The notes under the pieces are model-generated. The model was given only the letters and a program-made list of their open reading frames with translations, did not search any database and was not told the DNA's origin. Below, one piece after another: positions 1 to 8,796 of a DNA stretch of 64,000 nucleotides (within the stretch, counting starts at the first letter, position 1; each line of letters starts with the position of its first letter). The position numbers and the translations under genes are program-made. This DNA comes from Paludisphaera rhizosphaerae (GTDB lineage Bacteria > Planctomycetota > Planctomycetia > Isosphaerales > Isosphaeraceae), in NCBI RefSeq assembly GCF_011065895.1, contig NZ_JAALCR010000011.1:174468-238467 (forward strand), read 5' to 3'.

Positions 1-704
1 CCCTGTTCATCCTTGCCCGACGCCCCCCAGATGGGTTCCCCGTTCTCGTTGAATCCGACCCACATCTCGTGTTCGCCGCTACGATTCGTCAGGAACATTC
101 TCGGCTCGCCCGAGGGCCAGGTGTCCATGACAACTCGCATCTTGCTCGATTCGTCACCCATCCGGAGGCTCGGCTTGCCATCGCTCCCAATGCCCGCGAC
201 GAGCCAGGTGTTCCCCGTTTGATCACAGAGTTCCAGGAAGCACTCCCCCTCGACAATCCCCAACCTCAACCGGGTCGCTGACGTGGCGTCCGTGGCCATT
301 AGGACCGGTCCAGTCCCTTTGAGCAAGGTGGCCGAGAGCCGAGACTCCCCCTTGCTATCGGTCATCCAGAAAGACGTCTGATCATCAGAACCGACACCCG
401 CCCCAAGGCGAATCCGAGAGTTCTCATCCATAAGCACCAGCCCAGGATTGTCGTCGTCGATCAAGCCGAGAGTCGCCCACCCATGTTCTTCGCAATCACC
501 GAACGAGAGCCTGATCACATCGTGGTCGATCGAAATCCGATCCCGGCCCTCCTCATCCCTGAAAACGGCCCCAGTCGAGAAGCGTAGACGACGGTTCGCG
601 AACACGAACAGGATGGTCGCCGACACCACGAGCAGACCAAGAGTCCCCCCAAGGACGCTGGCGATGATCTCAAGTCGATGGATGCGACTCGCGAGTTCTT
701 CCAA
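1..704 (-). CDS. Membrane-anchored repeat protein, paralogue A (3' end cut by window)
   Basis: Function unknown. The frame is open from about 704 to the left edge (about 234 codons, C-terminus missing). After a short head comes one membrane segment (about residues 14-36, ending in NRRLRF), then a chain of roughly 22-25 residue beta-type units with D-x-G and R-L-x-L-G signatures, closing with MWVGFNENGEPIWG. It is plainly homologous to its upstream neighbour at 777-1553, which shares the order of segments and the MWVGFNE-GEPIWG end. No ATG exists between the upstream in-frame stop and the membrane segment. I chose TTG at 704 because GGGGAGG sits 5 nt before it. The paired genes look like a local duplication and are probably co-transcribed. 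The repeat region should lie outside the cytoplasm. Confidence 0.7.
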   Translation of the reverse strand, partial: MEELASRIHRLEIIASVLGGTLGLLVVSATILFVFANRRLRFSTGAVFRDEEGRDRISIDHDVIRLSFGDCEEHGWATLGLIDDDNPGLVLMDENSRIRLGAGVGSDDQTSFWMTDSKGESRLSATLLKGTGPVLMATDATSATRLRLGIVEGECFLELCDQTGNTWLVAGIGSDGKPSLRMGDESSKMRVVMDTWPSGEPRMFLTNRSGEHEMWVGFNENGEPIWGASGKDEQ

Positions 705-776
705 GTCAACCTCCCCGATTGACCCAACGGCTCGGCTCCACCGAGTGCGCCGAAGCGTTCCGATGAAGGTTTGAGA

Positions 777-1553
777 CTACGCTGATTCGTCTCCGGCTGG
801 TGTCTCGTCTGGAGGGCTCGGAGAGTCATTCTCCTCACCTCCTCCAAACGGTCCCCAGATCGGCTCGCCCTTCTCATTGAATCCGACCCACATGTGACAG
901 TCGCCGCTACGATTCGTCATGCGTAGCGTCGGCTCTCCCGAAGCCCGGGTGTCCATCGCCACGCATGTCTTGCATGACCCATCCAGCAGGTAGAACGAAG
1001 GCCCTGCGTCGTTGGCCACGGCTGCGACGAGTTGGACGTCGCCGGATGGATCGAGCAACTCGAAGCTGGAATCGCCCTGGAGAGTGATTCCCAACCTCAC
1101 CCGGACGGCTCCCGTTTCGTCAGTCGCCTGCAAAACCGGCCCGACGCCCTCGCGCATGAACGCCGAAAGTCTCGGCTCCCCCTTATCGTCATTCATCCAA
1201 AGAGCCGCGCTGCCGTCGGTATCGATCCCTACAACGAGGCGGGGCCGAGACTCAGCGTCCATGAAGGCCAGCGTCGGACGATCTCGGTGAACACCAAGAG
1301 CCATCCGCACCCGCTCCCCCTGATCCCGAAAGTTCAGCATGCTCGAGTTCTCGTTCAGGTCCATCGAAATCCGGGCCTTTCCCAGACGATCCCTGAAGAC
1401 CACTCCACCCTTGAACCGTAATCGTCGGATCACTTGCACCAAGGCCAGGATCGTCGCCGCCGCCAAGAGCACGCAGGCGACGCCGAGGACCGCCACGATG
1501 ATTTCAAGTCGGTGGGATCGCGCAGCGAGTTCGTCCAGCGTCGAGCCGTTCAT
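777..1553 (-). CDS. Membrane-anchored repeat protein, paralogue B
   Basis: A 258-residue protein of unknown function. The N-terminus has a cytoplasmic head, one membrane segment at about residues 18-42 (IVAVLGVACVLLAAATILAL) and then basic residues. The rest is about eight degenerate 22-25 residue units of the form R-L-x-L-G-x-x-x-D-G-x-x-x-L-x-x-x-D, which suggests a beta-solenoid or blade-like exterior domain. The C-terminal tail is acidic and proline-rich. A paralogue follows 72 bp downstream on the same strand. Two cysteines (GSCKTC) and a third (GDCHM) lie near the end and could bind metal or form a disulfide, but this is speculation. No catalytic motif is visible. Confidence 0.75.
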   Translation of the reverse strand: MNGSTLDELAARSHRLEIIVAVLGVACVLLAAATILALVQVIRRLRFKGGVVFRDRLGKARISMDLNENSSMLNFRDQGERVRMALGVHRDRPTLAFMDAESRPRLVVGIDTDGSAALWMNDDKGEPRLSAFMREGVGPVLQATDETGAVRVRLGITLQGDSSFELLDPSGDVQLVAAVANDAGPSFYLLDGSCKTCVAMDTRASGEPTLRMTNRSGDCHMWVGFNEKGEPIWGPFGGGEENDSPSPPDETPAGDESA

Positions 1554-1633
1554 CGATCCGCCCCTTCCGTCCGCGAACTTCCCGCCCCTCGGATTGCTCC
1601 AATCGTCGGCCGGGACTTATGATTGGAGGTCAG

Positions 1634-1654
1634 CCCTCGCCCCGCCGGCGAGGG
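1634..1654. other. Hairpin between divergent genes
   Basis: CCCTCGCC and GGCGAGGG form a perfect 8-bp stem around a 5-nt loop. It sits between the divergent starts at 1553 (minus) and 1684 (plus), so it could be in the 5' leader of the rsmD transcript. There is no T-run. The role is unknown. Confidence 0.4.
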
Positions 1655-1683
1655 GCGGGTCGTGGCTTGGAGCTTGGTTTGAC

Positions 1684-2319
1684 ATGCGGATCATCGCGGG
1701 GCAGAAGCGCGGGCACAAGATCGAGGGCCCGCGCGCGACGGCGAACATGCGGCCGACAAGCGACCTGGTGCGCGAGTCGCTGTTCAACATCGTCGGCGCG
1801 ATGATGCCGGGGAGGACGGCCGTCGACCTGTTCGCGGGGACGGGAGCGATCGGCCTGGAAGCCCTCAGCCGGGGCGCCGAGGGGGCCGTGTTCGTCGAGA
1901 AGGATCGCGAGGCCGTCGCCCTGATCCACACCAACGTGAACAAGCTCCGGTATCAGGACCGAAGCCAGATCCGCCTGGCCGACGCCTACCGATGGGCCCG
2001 GGTCCACGCCGCGGAGATCGGTCGGCCGCTCGCCGTCTTCCTCGACCCGCCCTATCGCGATTACGAAACCGGCGTGAAACGCATCCGCGCCACGCTCGAC
2101 CATCTCGTCGAGCATCTCCCCGAAGGCTCGATCATCGCGCTGGAGGCCGGCCGGGTCCTGGACGATTCGATCCTCCCCGACTTCGACCGCTGGGACATCC
2201 GCCGCTACGGCGACACCCAGATCGCGTTCTGGACCCGCGACGGCGTCGAGGTCGACGAGGGGTCGGAAGCCGAAGAGGTCGCCGAGGAGGGGGCCGGCGA
2301 GGAGGTCGGCGATGGCTGA
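1684..2319 (+). CDS. rsmD: 16S rRNA (guanine(966)-N2)-methyltransferase RsmD
   Basis: Predicted SAM-dependent methylation of G966 in 16S rRNA during 30S assembly, in the cytoplasm. The 211-residue length fits the family. N-terminal MRIIAGQKRGHKIEGP and RPTSDLVRESLFNIV are RsmD hallmarks. The SAM motif is DLFAGTGAIGLEALSRGA, and the catalytic amide-methyltransferase motif is FLDPPY. I chose the ATG at 1684 because the conserved RIIAG block begins there; the open frame runs upstream but is not RsmD-like. A Glu/Gly-rich tail of about 20 residues (EGSEAEEVAEEGAGEEVGDG) is extra to the family core. The stop overlaps the start of the next gene by 8 nt, so the two are probably translated together. 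Confidence 0.93.
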   Translation: MRIIAGQKRGHKIEGPRATANMRPTSDLVRESLFNIVGAMMPGRTAVDLFAGTGAIGLEALSRGAEGAVFVEKDREAVALIHTNVNKLRYQDRSQIRLADAYRWARVHAAEIGRPLAVFLDPPYRDYETGVKRIRATLDHLVEHLPEGSIIALEAGRVLDDSILPDFDRWDIRRYGDTQIAFWTRDGVEVDEGSEAEEVAEEGAGEEVGDG

Positions 2320-3652
2320 TCCCCGCGCCCGCCGCGAGTTCGCCGAGGAGATCGTCGTCCGTCTCCGCCGCGCCGGCTATCAGGCTCTGTGGGCCGGCGG
2401 TTGCGTGCGCGACATCCTGCTGGGGCTGACGCCGGCCGACTACGACGTCGCCACCGACGCCACGCCGGAACAGGCCACGGCCGCTCTCCCCTTCCGCTCG
2501 CTGACGATCGGGGCGTCGTTCGGCGTCGTGAAAGTGCGACATCCCCGGATGAAGGGGAACGAGGTCGAGATCGCCACGTTCCGCAGCGACCTGGCGTACA
2601 TCGACGGCCGTCGACCGAGCGGCGTCGTCTTCAGCTCGCCTCGCGAGGACGCCGAGCGTCGGGACTTCACGATCAACGGCATGTTCATGGACCCGATCGG
2701 CGGCGAGGTCGTCGACTACGTCGGAGGCCGCGCCGACCTTGAAGGCAGGCGGCTGCGGGCCATCGGCGACCCCTCCGCGCGGTTCGCCGAGGACAAGCTG
2801 CGGCTGCTTCGCGCCGTGCGGTTCGCCTCGCGGTTCGACCTGCACATCGAGCCGACGACGCTGGCGGCGGTCAGCGCGATGGCCGCCGAGGTGAACATCG
2901 TCTCTCCCGAGCGGATCGCCCAGGAGATGCGCCGGATGCTCACCCACCCGAGCCGTGCGCGGGCCATGGACATGCTGATGGACTGCGGCCTGATGGCTGC
3001 GGTGCTGCCGCCGCTCGTCCGGGCGAAGGGGCTCTTCCAGGGCAAGCCGATGCAGCCCGAGGGGGACCTTTGGGACCACCTCCTGCTGACGCTCTCGCTG
3101 CTCCCCCACGACGCGAGCTTCCCCCTCGCATTGGCCGGCCTGCTGCACGACGTCGGCAAGCCGTTCTCGAAGCAGGTCCAGGAGGGAGGGCGGGTCAGCT
3201 ATCACAATCACGAGTCCGTCGGCGGTCGGATCGCGGACGACATGGCGCGTCGGCTGAAGCTCTCCAACGCCGAGCGCGAACGCCTCGCATGGCTGGTGAC
3301 GTTCCACCAGTACCTCGGCGAGGCCGAACGCCTGCGCGAGTCCAAGCTCAAGCGGATGCTCGCCAGCCCCGGCGTCGACGAACTGCTGGCGCTCCACCGC
3401 GCCGACGCCCTGGCGACGGTCGGCAACGCCCGCCACGTCGACTATTGCGAATACTACCTCGAACACCAGCCCGCCGGCCCGATCAACCCCCCCCCGCTCC
3501 TCACCGGCCACGACCTCGTCCGCCACGGCCTCAAGCCCGGCGAACACTTCGCCACGATCCTCGAAGCCGTCCGAGAAGCTCAACTCGAATCGCGCATCCA
3601 CAACAAACGCGAGGCCCTGGAACTCGTCGACCGGGAACTGACCACGATGTAA
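2312..3652 (+). CDS. cca: CCA tRNA nucleotidyltransferase / poly(A) polymerase family protein
   Basis: A class II nucleotidyltransferase that adds or repairs the tRNA 3' CCA end, or a poly(A) polymerase relative. The head domain shows GGCVRD, the metal-binding DYDVATDA, FRSD, RRDFTINGMFMD and RLLRAVRFASRF. An HD-type domain follows with LAGLLHDVGKP and a downstream HNHE, as in the HD-containing CCA subclass, which can carry phosphohydrolase activity. The 446-residue length fits. The start ATG lies inside the end of rsmD. Sequence alone does not separate CCA addition from A-addition specificity. Confidence 0.9.
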   Translation: MADPRARREFAEEIVVRLRRAGYQALWAGGCVRDILLGLTPADYDVATDATPEQATAALPFRSLTIGASFGVVKVRHPRMKGNEVEIATFRSDLAYIDGRRPSGVVFSSPREDAERRDFTINGMFMDPIGGEVVDYVGGRADLEGRRLRAIGDPSARFAEDKLRLLRAVRFASRFDLHIEPTTLAAVSAMAAEVNIVSPERIAQEMRRMLTHPSRARAMDMLMDCGLMAAVLPPLVRAKGLFQGKPMQPEGDLWDHLLLTLSLLPHDASFPLALAGLLHDVGKPFSKQVQEGGRVSYHNHESVGGRIADDMARRLKLSNAERERLAWLVTFHQYLGEAERLRESKLKRMLASPGVDELLALHRADALATVGNARHVDYCEYYLEHQPAGPINPPPLLTGHDLVRHGLKPGEHFATILEAVREAQLESRIHNKREALELVDRELTTM

Positions 3653-3720
3653 AGAGTGATCCCCGCCCCTCACGAGACGCCTGTCGGTCGTCCATGGCCC
3701 GCGATCGGAGTCTCCTGGAT

Positions 3721-4770
3721 ATGGACGCGAACCATGTTCGATGTCGCTGGGTGAATCGCCTCGTAAGGCGATGGAGCGTCCGGGGTCTGCTCGTTTTCGT
3801 CGCACTTACGGCCAGCGTCCTGGGCTGGGTCGTCAACAGCGCCCACATTCAGCGCAACGCCGTACATGTCATCGAGACAGCCGGTGGAACCGTCGGGTAC
3901 GACATCGAGTATCACGGACGACCACCAGACCCCGATGCGCAGGAACTGAGTCTCCCTGCCTGGCTGCTCGACCAGCTCGACCCGGACTATGTGGGACATC
4001 CGACCTATCTGGAAGCGTGGGATTCCAACTTCGGCGATCGGGAGACGGCCGCCGCCGGCGACCTCGACCGTCTCCAATCGATTCGGTTGAGCGAACCATC
4101 GGTGTCGGACGAGGGACTGGCACCTCTGGCGAACTTGGATGTACTGCTCGACCTAGAGCTGCGTTACGCCAGGATCGGTGATCAGGGGCTTGTTCGGCTC
4201 TCGGGATTGAAAAGCCTCCAGGGACTGAGCCTGTTCGGAACCTTGGTTACCGACGAAGGGCTCCGCCATCTTTCGCGTCTGAGCGAACTCCGATCTCTCG
4301 GTCTCGGTGAAACCAAAATCACGGATGCGGGACTCGTCCACCTGCGTCCCCTGTCAAAGTTATCGGGTCTCTATTTGGACAACACCCGGATCACGGATGC
4401 GGGCCTCGTCCATCTGCGTCCCCTTTCGAGTCTCACGACTCTCAGCTTGCAAGACACGCACGTCTCAGATAGAGGGTTGATCCATCTCAAAAACCTGCGG
4501 AATCTCGTCTACCTGCATCTTGCTGGTACGAGGGTCACCGACACGGGCCTGCCCTATCTGTGCGACCTGTCGAGGCTTGAGGTCCTCACTCTAAATTGCA
4601 GCCAGATCTCCAACGCCGGGTTGGAGACTCTTCAGAGATGTCCCTCCCTGAAGAGAGTCCAGATCTGGAACGCCCCCGAGTGCGACGGAGCCGATCGTCA
4701 CAAATACACGCACGAAGCCGCTGGGGCCTTCCGCCGAACAGGCTCGAACGTCTTCCTTCAGCTTCATTGA
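3721..4770 (+). CDS. Leucine-rich repeat protein with N-terminal membrane anchor
   Basis: A 349-residue protein with an N-terminal signal anchor (about residues 20-38, GLLVFVALTASVLGWVV). About eight cysteine-poor leucine-rich repeats of 24 residues follow. The consensus is I-T-D-A-G-L-x-x-L-x-x-L-x-x-L-x-x-L-x-L-x-x-T, of the kind abundant in planctomycetes. Two consecutive units (near 4321 and 4390) share ITDAGLVHLRPLS, which suggests recent repeat duplication. Probably an extracytoplasmic protein-binding scaffold; the partner is unknown. ATG at 3721 has GGAG about 10 nt upstream. An in-frame ATG at 3694 would add nine residues and cannot be excluded. It lies 68 bp after cca on the same strand. 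Confidence 0.8.
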   Translation: MDANHVRCRWVNRLVRRWSVRGLLVFVALTASVLGWVVNSAHIQRNAVHVIETAGGTVGYDIEYHGRPPDPDAQELSLPAWLLDQLDPDYVGHPTYLEAWDSNFGDRETAAAGDLDRLQSIRLSEPSVSDEGLAPLANLDVLLDLELRYARIGDQGLVRLSGLKSLQGLSLFGTLVTDEGLRHLSRLSELRSLGLGETKITDAGLVHLRPLSKLSGLYLDNTRITDAGLVHLRPLSSLTTLSLQDTHVSDRGLIHLKNLRNLVYLHLAGTRVTDTGLPYLCDLSRLEVLTLNCSQISNAGLETLQRCPSLKRVQIWNAPECDGADRHKYTHEAAGAFRRTGSNVFLQLH

Positions 4771-4866
4771 CCTCATGTGCCTCGCCGCCCGAAGTCTTCG
4801 GATCAGAGAACGCCGACGGATTCTTCCTGTCGGCGCCCAAGGTGTCGGAGGTAGACCCTGGGATCG

Positions 4867-5214
4867 TCAGTCGCCATCGATCGGAGCGCTGCTGAGCTGA
4901 TAGACGTAGGCGTCGACAATCGTGCCGTCCTGGCGTCTGGCCGACGTCAGGACGCGCTCGTACCCCGGCCCCTCGAACTCATCGAGACGGCCCCAATGCT
5001 GCGGAAGGCTCTCGGAGGCGAAGCGAAGGCCCGAGACCTCCTCGCCCTCCGGCTCCAGGACGATTCCAGGATAACCGGCCGCTGCCCCCCAGCCCTCCGG
5101 ATACAGCCTGCCTCGAACCGTCGCCGGCTCCCATTCGCCGGGAATCGGCGCGAGGATGTGTTCGTTGGGCCTGCCGGGGGCCAGGGTGCCGTAGACAAAA
5201 AGTCGATGGGTCAT
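4867..5214 (-). CDS. Gamma-glutamylcyclotransferase (GGCT/AIG2-like) family protein
   Basis: A 115-residue GGCT-fold protein. The diagnostic YGTLAPGRPNEHIL follows directly after the start (MTHRLFVYGTL), and LDEFEGPGYER supplies the expected conserved acidic residue. Family members cyclise gamma-glutamyl amines or peptides, or cleave related amides. The substrate here is not inferable. I chose ATG at 5214 because GAAGG lies 5-6 nt upstream and the fold begins at once; the frame extends 15 codons further without similarity. The gene runs convergently toward the LRR gene. Confidence 0.82.
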   Translation of the reverse strand: MTHRLFVYGTLAPGRPNEHILAPIPGEWEPATVRGRLYPEGWGAAAGYPGIVLEPEGEEVSGLRFASESLPQHWGRLDEFEGPGYERVLTSARRQDGTIVDAYVYQLSSAPIDGD

Positions 5215-5261
5215 GCTACCTTCAGGTCGGATTGGAACGCTCTTCCTCAGTCCACTCAAGT

Positions 5262-5963
5262 TCAGTCGCCCAGATCCTCGGTCTCGGAGGGTTCGGCGAC
5301 GTAATCCGGCGACTTGCGTTCGGCCTGACGTATTCGCTCCCAGGTCTTCAGCGCATTCGGTTCGCCGGCCGCATTCAGGATGGCTCGACAGAACGCCTTA
5401 TACGACTCCCCCGTCGTGCATCCCGCCCGATCGATGACATGGTATTCGCCGTTCCTCACGCCTTCGATCACGATCACATCGCCGTCCCCGATCCCTCGGC
5501 CTTCCTTGACCGACACGGGAGCCTTCCAGAACTTCGTCTTCTCAAGTGAATCGACGATTCGCCTCCCCTCGTCGAACTTCAGCTTCAATTCCTTGTCGAG
5601 TCGCAACCGCGCCTCGGTCGCCTGCGGCGGCTTGTCATGACTCTTGACGTTCAAAACGACGTCATCCCCGGAACGGGTGAGGCGAAGGCTCATCGGATGC
5701 TCGTTCGCCGCGATCCACAAGAACCTGTAACTGACCACCGTCCGGTTCTCCCGCGACAGTTTCCAGAGCGACGGCTCCTTCAACGCTCGAAGATTGATCG
5801 TCGTCAATTCATCAATCAAATTGTTGAGACCCTCGACTTTGGGCGCGAAGATCAACGGGGGGAAATACGCATCCTGCGCCACGGAACGATCCACGACCAT
5901 GAGACTCGCGACGATCAGAGCTGTCGTGAAAGCCGCCCGCATTCCGACCCTCTCGGCCCTCAT
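5262..5963 (-). CDS. Secreted hypothetical protein
   Basis: A 233-residue protein with a clear signal peptide (basic MRAERVGMR, hydrophobic AAFTTALIVASLMVV, cleavage near SVAQ-DA). The mature part is mixed alpha/beta with no family motif I recognise. GCTTGESYKAFCRAIL contains two cysteines that could pair. Much of the middle is charged (LRLDKELKLKFDEGRRIV). Likely periplasmic. It sits 47 bp upstream of the GGCT-like gene on the same strand, and co-transcription is possible. Confidence 0.7.
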   Translation of the reverse strand: MRAERVGMRAAFTTALIVASLMVVDRSVAQDAYFPPLIFAPKVEGLNNLIDELTTINLRALKEPSLWKLSRENRTVVSYRFLWIAANEHPMSLRLTRSGDDVVLNVKSHDKPPQATEARLRLDKELKLKFDEGRRIVDSLEKTKFWKAPVSVKEGRGIGDGDVIVIEGVRNGEYHVIDRAGCTTGESYKAFCRAILNAAGEPNALKTWERIRQAERKSPDYVAEPSETEDLGD

Positions 5964-6037
5964 GGTCGGACTCCCATCTCATAACCCAGACGCCCCCCTC
6001 CGCTTCAGCCTGTTGCAATCCTAGCAATCGCACGCCC

Positions 6038-7222
6038 TCACTGGAATCGCTGCACCTCGTCCGGCCCCGGAGTCGCGTAAGCCGGGTCGAGGGCGCGGAT
6101 GGAGACTTCGTCGTCGGGGAGGAGTTTCACGTCCAGGGGGACGATCGTCACGCCCTGTTCGTTGATGGTCTGGGCGTTGTCGCGGAGGTCGCGGGTTTCG
6201 ATGCCCTCGCGGGGGAGCGGCGGGACGTTGCCGTTGAAGAAGGCCGTACACCACCAATGGCCGTCGCGGTCCCGGAAGGGGGTGCCGTGGCCCAGGAAGC
6301 GGCCGGCGAACTTCCGGGGGCCGTAGGGGCCGGTGATCTTGTCGGCCGTGCAGTAGTAGAGGTTGTACGAGCCTCTGCGGCCGCGATCTGTCGACCAGGC
6401 CGTGCCGAGGTGGACGTACTTCGGGCCGACCTTGATCATCGTCGCCCCCTCGTGGCCGATCCGGCTGATCGGCGTTCCCTGGGGGCCAGGGCGGCTGCCG
6501 GCGGGGTCGATCCGGACGGGGTCAGCCGTGTAGTGCGTGAAGTCCTTGCTGAGCGGCGCAATGAGGGTGTTCAGCCAGAGCAAATACCAGGTGCCGTCGT
6601 CGTCCTTGAACAGCGAGGGGTCGTGGCGCTCGCCCAGGGTTCGGCCCATCGGATGAGTCCATGGCCCCTTTAGCTCGGGCCCGTTCGTGAGTGCGAGGCT
6701 CGCCAGGGCGGCCGGGCAATGGACGAGGGCCCAGCGGTCGCCCAGCCAATGGACCTCGGGCGCCCAGATGAAGGGCTCGACCGGCTTCTTGCCGGCCTCG
6801 CGGACGTGGAACGAATCCGCCAGCGTGTAGGGCGTCCCCAGCGACTCCCACTGAATGAGGTCGCGGCTGCGGTAAAGGCGTACCTGATCGCCGACGATGC
6901 TCGCCTTCCCAAGGCCGATGTTGTAGGGGTCGGCCGCCTCGCGAGGATCGCCCTCGTTCGGCTGGGTGCCTGTCAGGTAATAGAAGTCGTCGGGGCCGAG
7001 CGTGATGTAAGGATCGCGGATCCAGCCGGCCTTGATGTGGAGGGCCCGATCGCGGCTCTTCAACCCGGCGCGGATCGTCTCGGCGTCCATCACCGGTTGC
7101 GGCCGGCGGTCGGTCTTCTCGACCTGGAATTGAGGGTTGGTCTCGACCACCTGCGCGGGGCTGGAGACGGTCGTCGCGATCACGAACGCACAGCCAAGAA
7201 CGAATCGAACGGGCCTGAACAC
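6038..7222 (-). CDS. Secreted glycoside hydrolase family 43-type protein
   Basis: A 394-residue exported five-bladed beta-propeller glycosidase of the GH43/GH117-like clan, acting on plant or algal polysaccharide side chains (arabinan or xylan types; substrate not inferable). A signal peptide spans about residues 1-23 (cleavage near SSPAQ). The catalytic-base region is IRDPYITLGPDDFYYLTG (Asp70). The fixing Asp is in HDPSLFKDDDGTWYLL, and the general-acid Glu candidate is in IGHEGATMIKVGPKYVHLG. The gene is divergent from the QueD-like gene, with 89 bp between starts, and no other polysaccharide gene is adjacent. Confidence 0.83.
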   Translation of the reverse strand: MFRPVRFVLGCAFVIATTVSSPAQVVETNPQFQVEKTDRRPQPVMDAETIRAGLKSRDRALHIKAGWIRDPYITLGPDDFYYLTGTQPNEGDPREAADPYNIGLGKASIVGDQVRLYRSRDLIQWESLGTPYTLADSFHVREAGKKPVEPFIWAPEVHWLGDRWALVHCPAALASLALTNGPELKGPWTHPMGRTLGERHDPSLFKDDDGTWYLLWLNTLIAPLSKDFTHYTADPVRIDPAGSRPGPQGTPISRIGHEGATMIKVGPKYVHLGTAWSTDRGRRGSYNLYYCTADKITGPYGPRKFAGRFLGHGTPFRDRDGHWWCTAFFNGNVPPLPREGIETRDLRDNAQTINEQGVTIVPLDVKLLPDDEVSIRALDPAYATPGPDEVQRFQ

Positions 7223-7311
7223 GAGCCGTCCTCCGAGGTTGGGTCCGCTTGCCGCCGCTCGGGCGAAGTCTAAGATGGAGGGACCACGACCGCGAGCCCA
7301 GGGAGCCCGCC

Positions 7312-7725
7312 ATGTATCGAGTGACCCGCCAGATCGAATTCTGCTACGGCCACCGCCTGCTTGAATACGCAGGCAAGTGCCGGCACCTCCACGGCCACAA
7401 CGGGCTCGCCGTGGTGACGCTGGAGGGGAAGGAGCTCGACGCTCAGGGGATGCTCGTCGACTTCGGCGAGATCAAACGGAAGCTCCAGCGCTGGATCGAC
7501 GAGGAGCTGGACCACAACATGATCCTCCGCCGCGACGACCCGATCCTCCCCCTGCTCCAGGAGCGCGGGGAACGCGTCTTCGTGATGGACGTCAATCCCA
7601 CGGCGGAGAACATCGCCCGGCTGATCTACGACCAGGGAAAGGCCGCCGGCCTGCCGATCGTCGAGGTCGTGCTGTGGGAAACCCCCAACTGCTTCGCCAC
7701 TTACACCGGCGCGGGCGAGGTTTGA
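7312..7725 (+). CDS. queD: 6-pyruvoyl-tetrahydropterin synthase / QueD family protein
   Basis: A 137-residue T-fold enzyme. The family converts dihydroneopterin triphosphate to 6-carboxy-tetrahydropterin (queuosine pathway) or related pterins. The zinc ligands are visible as GHR (His14) and HLHGH, with the catalytic Cys in GKCRHLHGH. Downstream are LVDFGEIK, LDHNMI with the catalytic Asp-His, and PTAENIA. ATG at 7312 follows GGGAG by 6 nt and is where the fold starts. No other queuosine gene is nearby, so the exact pterin product is inferred from family only. Confidence 0.85.
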   Translation: MYRVTRQIEFCYGHRLLEYAGKCRHLHGHNGLAVVTLEGKELDAQGMLVDFGEIKRKLQRWIDEELDHNMILRRDDPILPLLQERGERVFVMDVNPTAENIARLIYDQGKAAGLPIVEVVLWETPNCFATYTGAGEV

Positions 7726-7758
7726 GCCCTCGCCCGGTTCGGCTTCGTCCAGCTTGCC

Positions 7759-8643
7759 TCAGTGCCCGCCCGCATGGCCGTGGCCGTCGTCGACCTTCTT
7801 CTCGGGGAGAGCGGCCGTCTTCGGCTTATAGGGATAGAGGACGTCCTCAATCCACCACTCGTACGCGTTCTTGTTCTCAGGCACCATCCCCTTGATGACG
7901 GCGAGAGCATAGTCGTCGTGGGGCTCCTGGTGCTCGTGCTTGTGCTCGGCCTCCCCCTCCTTGGCCGCTTCGCCCTCCTTGTGCTCGTCCTTGATCTCGC
8001 CGACGTGCACGTCGAAGAGGGCGAGGGCGACGAGGGTCAGGTCCTCACGCTCGAGCTTCTCGATCGAGTTGAACTTGATGGTGCTCTCCGGCGAGCCGTG
8101 CAGATCCTGAGACAACTTGCGGAGAGCGCCGTACTTCATGTCCATCATCGGCGCTTCCGAGGCCTGGGACTGCATCTGCTTGAGGTTATCCTCGGGCGTG
8201 ACGTTGGCGCGCTGTTGCGGAAGCAGACCGATCCAGTAGAGCTCGGCCAGCGAGCCGGATTTCAGCCGTTCGCCGTACTCGACGGCAAAGGCGGCGGCCT
8301 GGCGCTTCGCCAGGAAATGCTGTACGGCCGAGATCGTGAAGATCGACAACCCGAAGATCAGCCCCATCGCCATCGCCGCGCGGGCGAGCCCCTGCCCTGT
8401 GAGGACGTCCGACCGTTTTTGGATCGACCGGTCCGCCAGGAAACCCAGCACGACGGCGACCGCGGCGCAGAGGTAGAAGGCCCAGTGGGTGAAACTCAGA
8501 GCGCCCAGAAGGCCGAAGAGGACCGCAACAACGGCAAGGCTGCTGACGGCCCGGTAGGTCGGGATCTCGTTCTCGATGGCCGACCTGCGAAGCATCTTGA
8601 GGTCGGATTCGTCGGGTCGGGTAGACTCGTGCTCGATGGCCAC
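7759..8643 (-). CDS. Membrane protein with His/Glu-rich tail, unknown function
   Basis: A 294-residue protein I do not recognise. A cytosolic head (EHESTRPDESDLKMLRRSAIENEIPTY, in part) is followed by two close membrane helices (LAVVAVLFGLLGAL, FYLCAAVAVVLGFLA), then a third (ARAAMAMGLIFGLSIFTI). A soluble domain of about 180 residues ends in two histidine clusters (EHKHEHQEPH and DDGHGHAGGH) that may bind metal. I chose GTG at 8643, with GGAG about 11 nt upstream. The frame continues to a TTG at 8793 but that stretch is proline/serine-rich and unlike the rest. It follows the membrane gene at 8797-9324 on the same strand. Confidence 0.65.
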   Translation of the reverse strand: MAIEHESTRPDESDLKMLRRSAIENEIPTYRAVSSLAVVAVLFGLLGALSFTHWAFYLCAAVAVVLGFLADRSIQKRSDVLTGQGLARAAMAMGLIFGLSIFTISAVQHFLAKRQAAAFAVEYGERLKSGSLAELYWIGLLPQQRANVTPEDNLKQMQSQASEAPMMDMKYGALRKLSQDLHGSPESTIKFNSIEKLEREDLTLVALALFDVHVGEIKDEHKEGEAAKEGEAEHKHEHQEPHDDYALAVIKGMVPENKNAYEWWIEDVLYPYKPKTAALPEKKVDDGHGHAGGH

Positions 8644-8796
8644 TTTGAGGAAGCTCCTGGAGCGCCCGACCCGGACGACGATGAGTCGATGCGACGATGT
8701 CGAAAACGGAAGCGAAAAGCCGGCGCGCAGGATGTCCGGGTTATGGGCGTGCGTCGTGCCATCGAGGCTAATCGCTGCGGTGCCGAGCGTCAAGGA

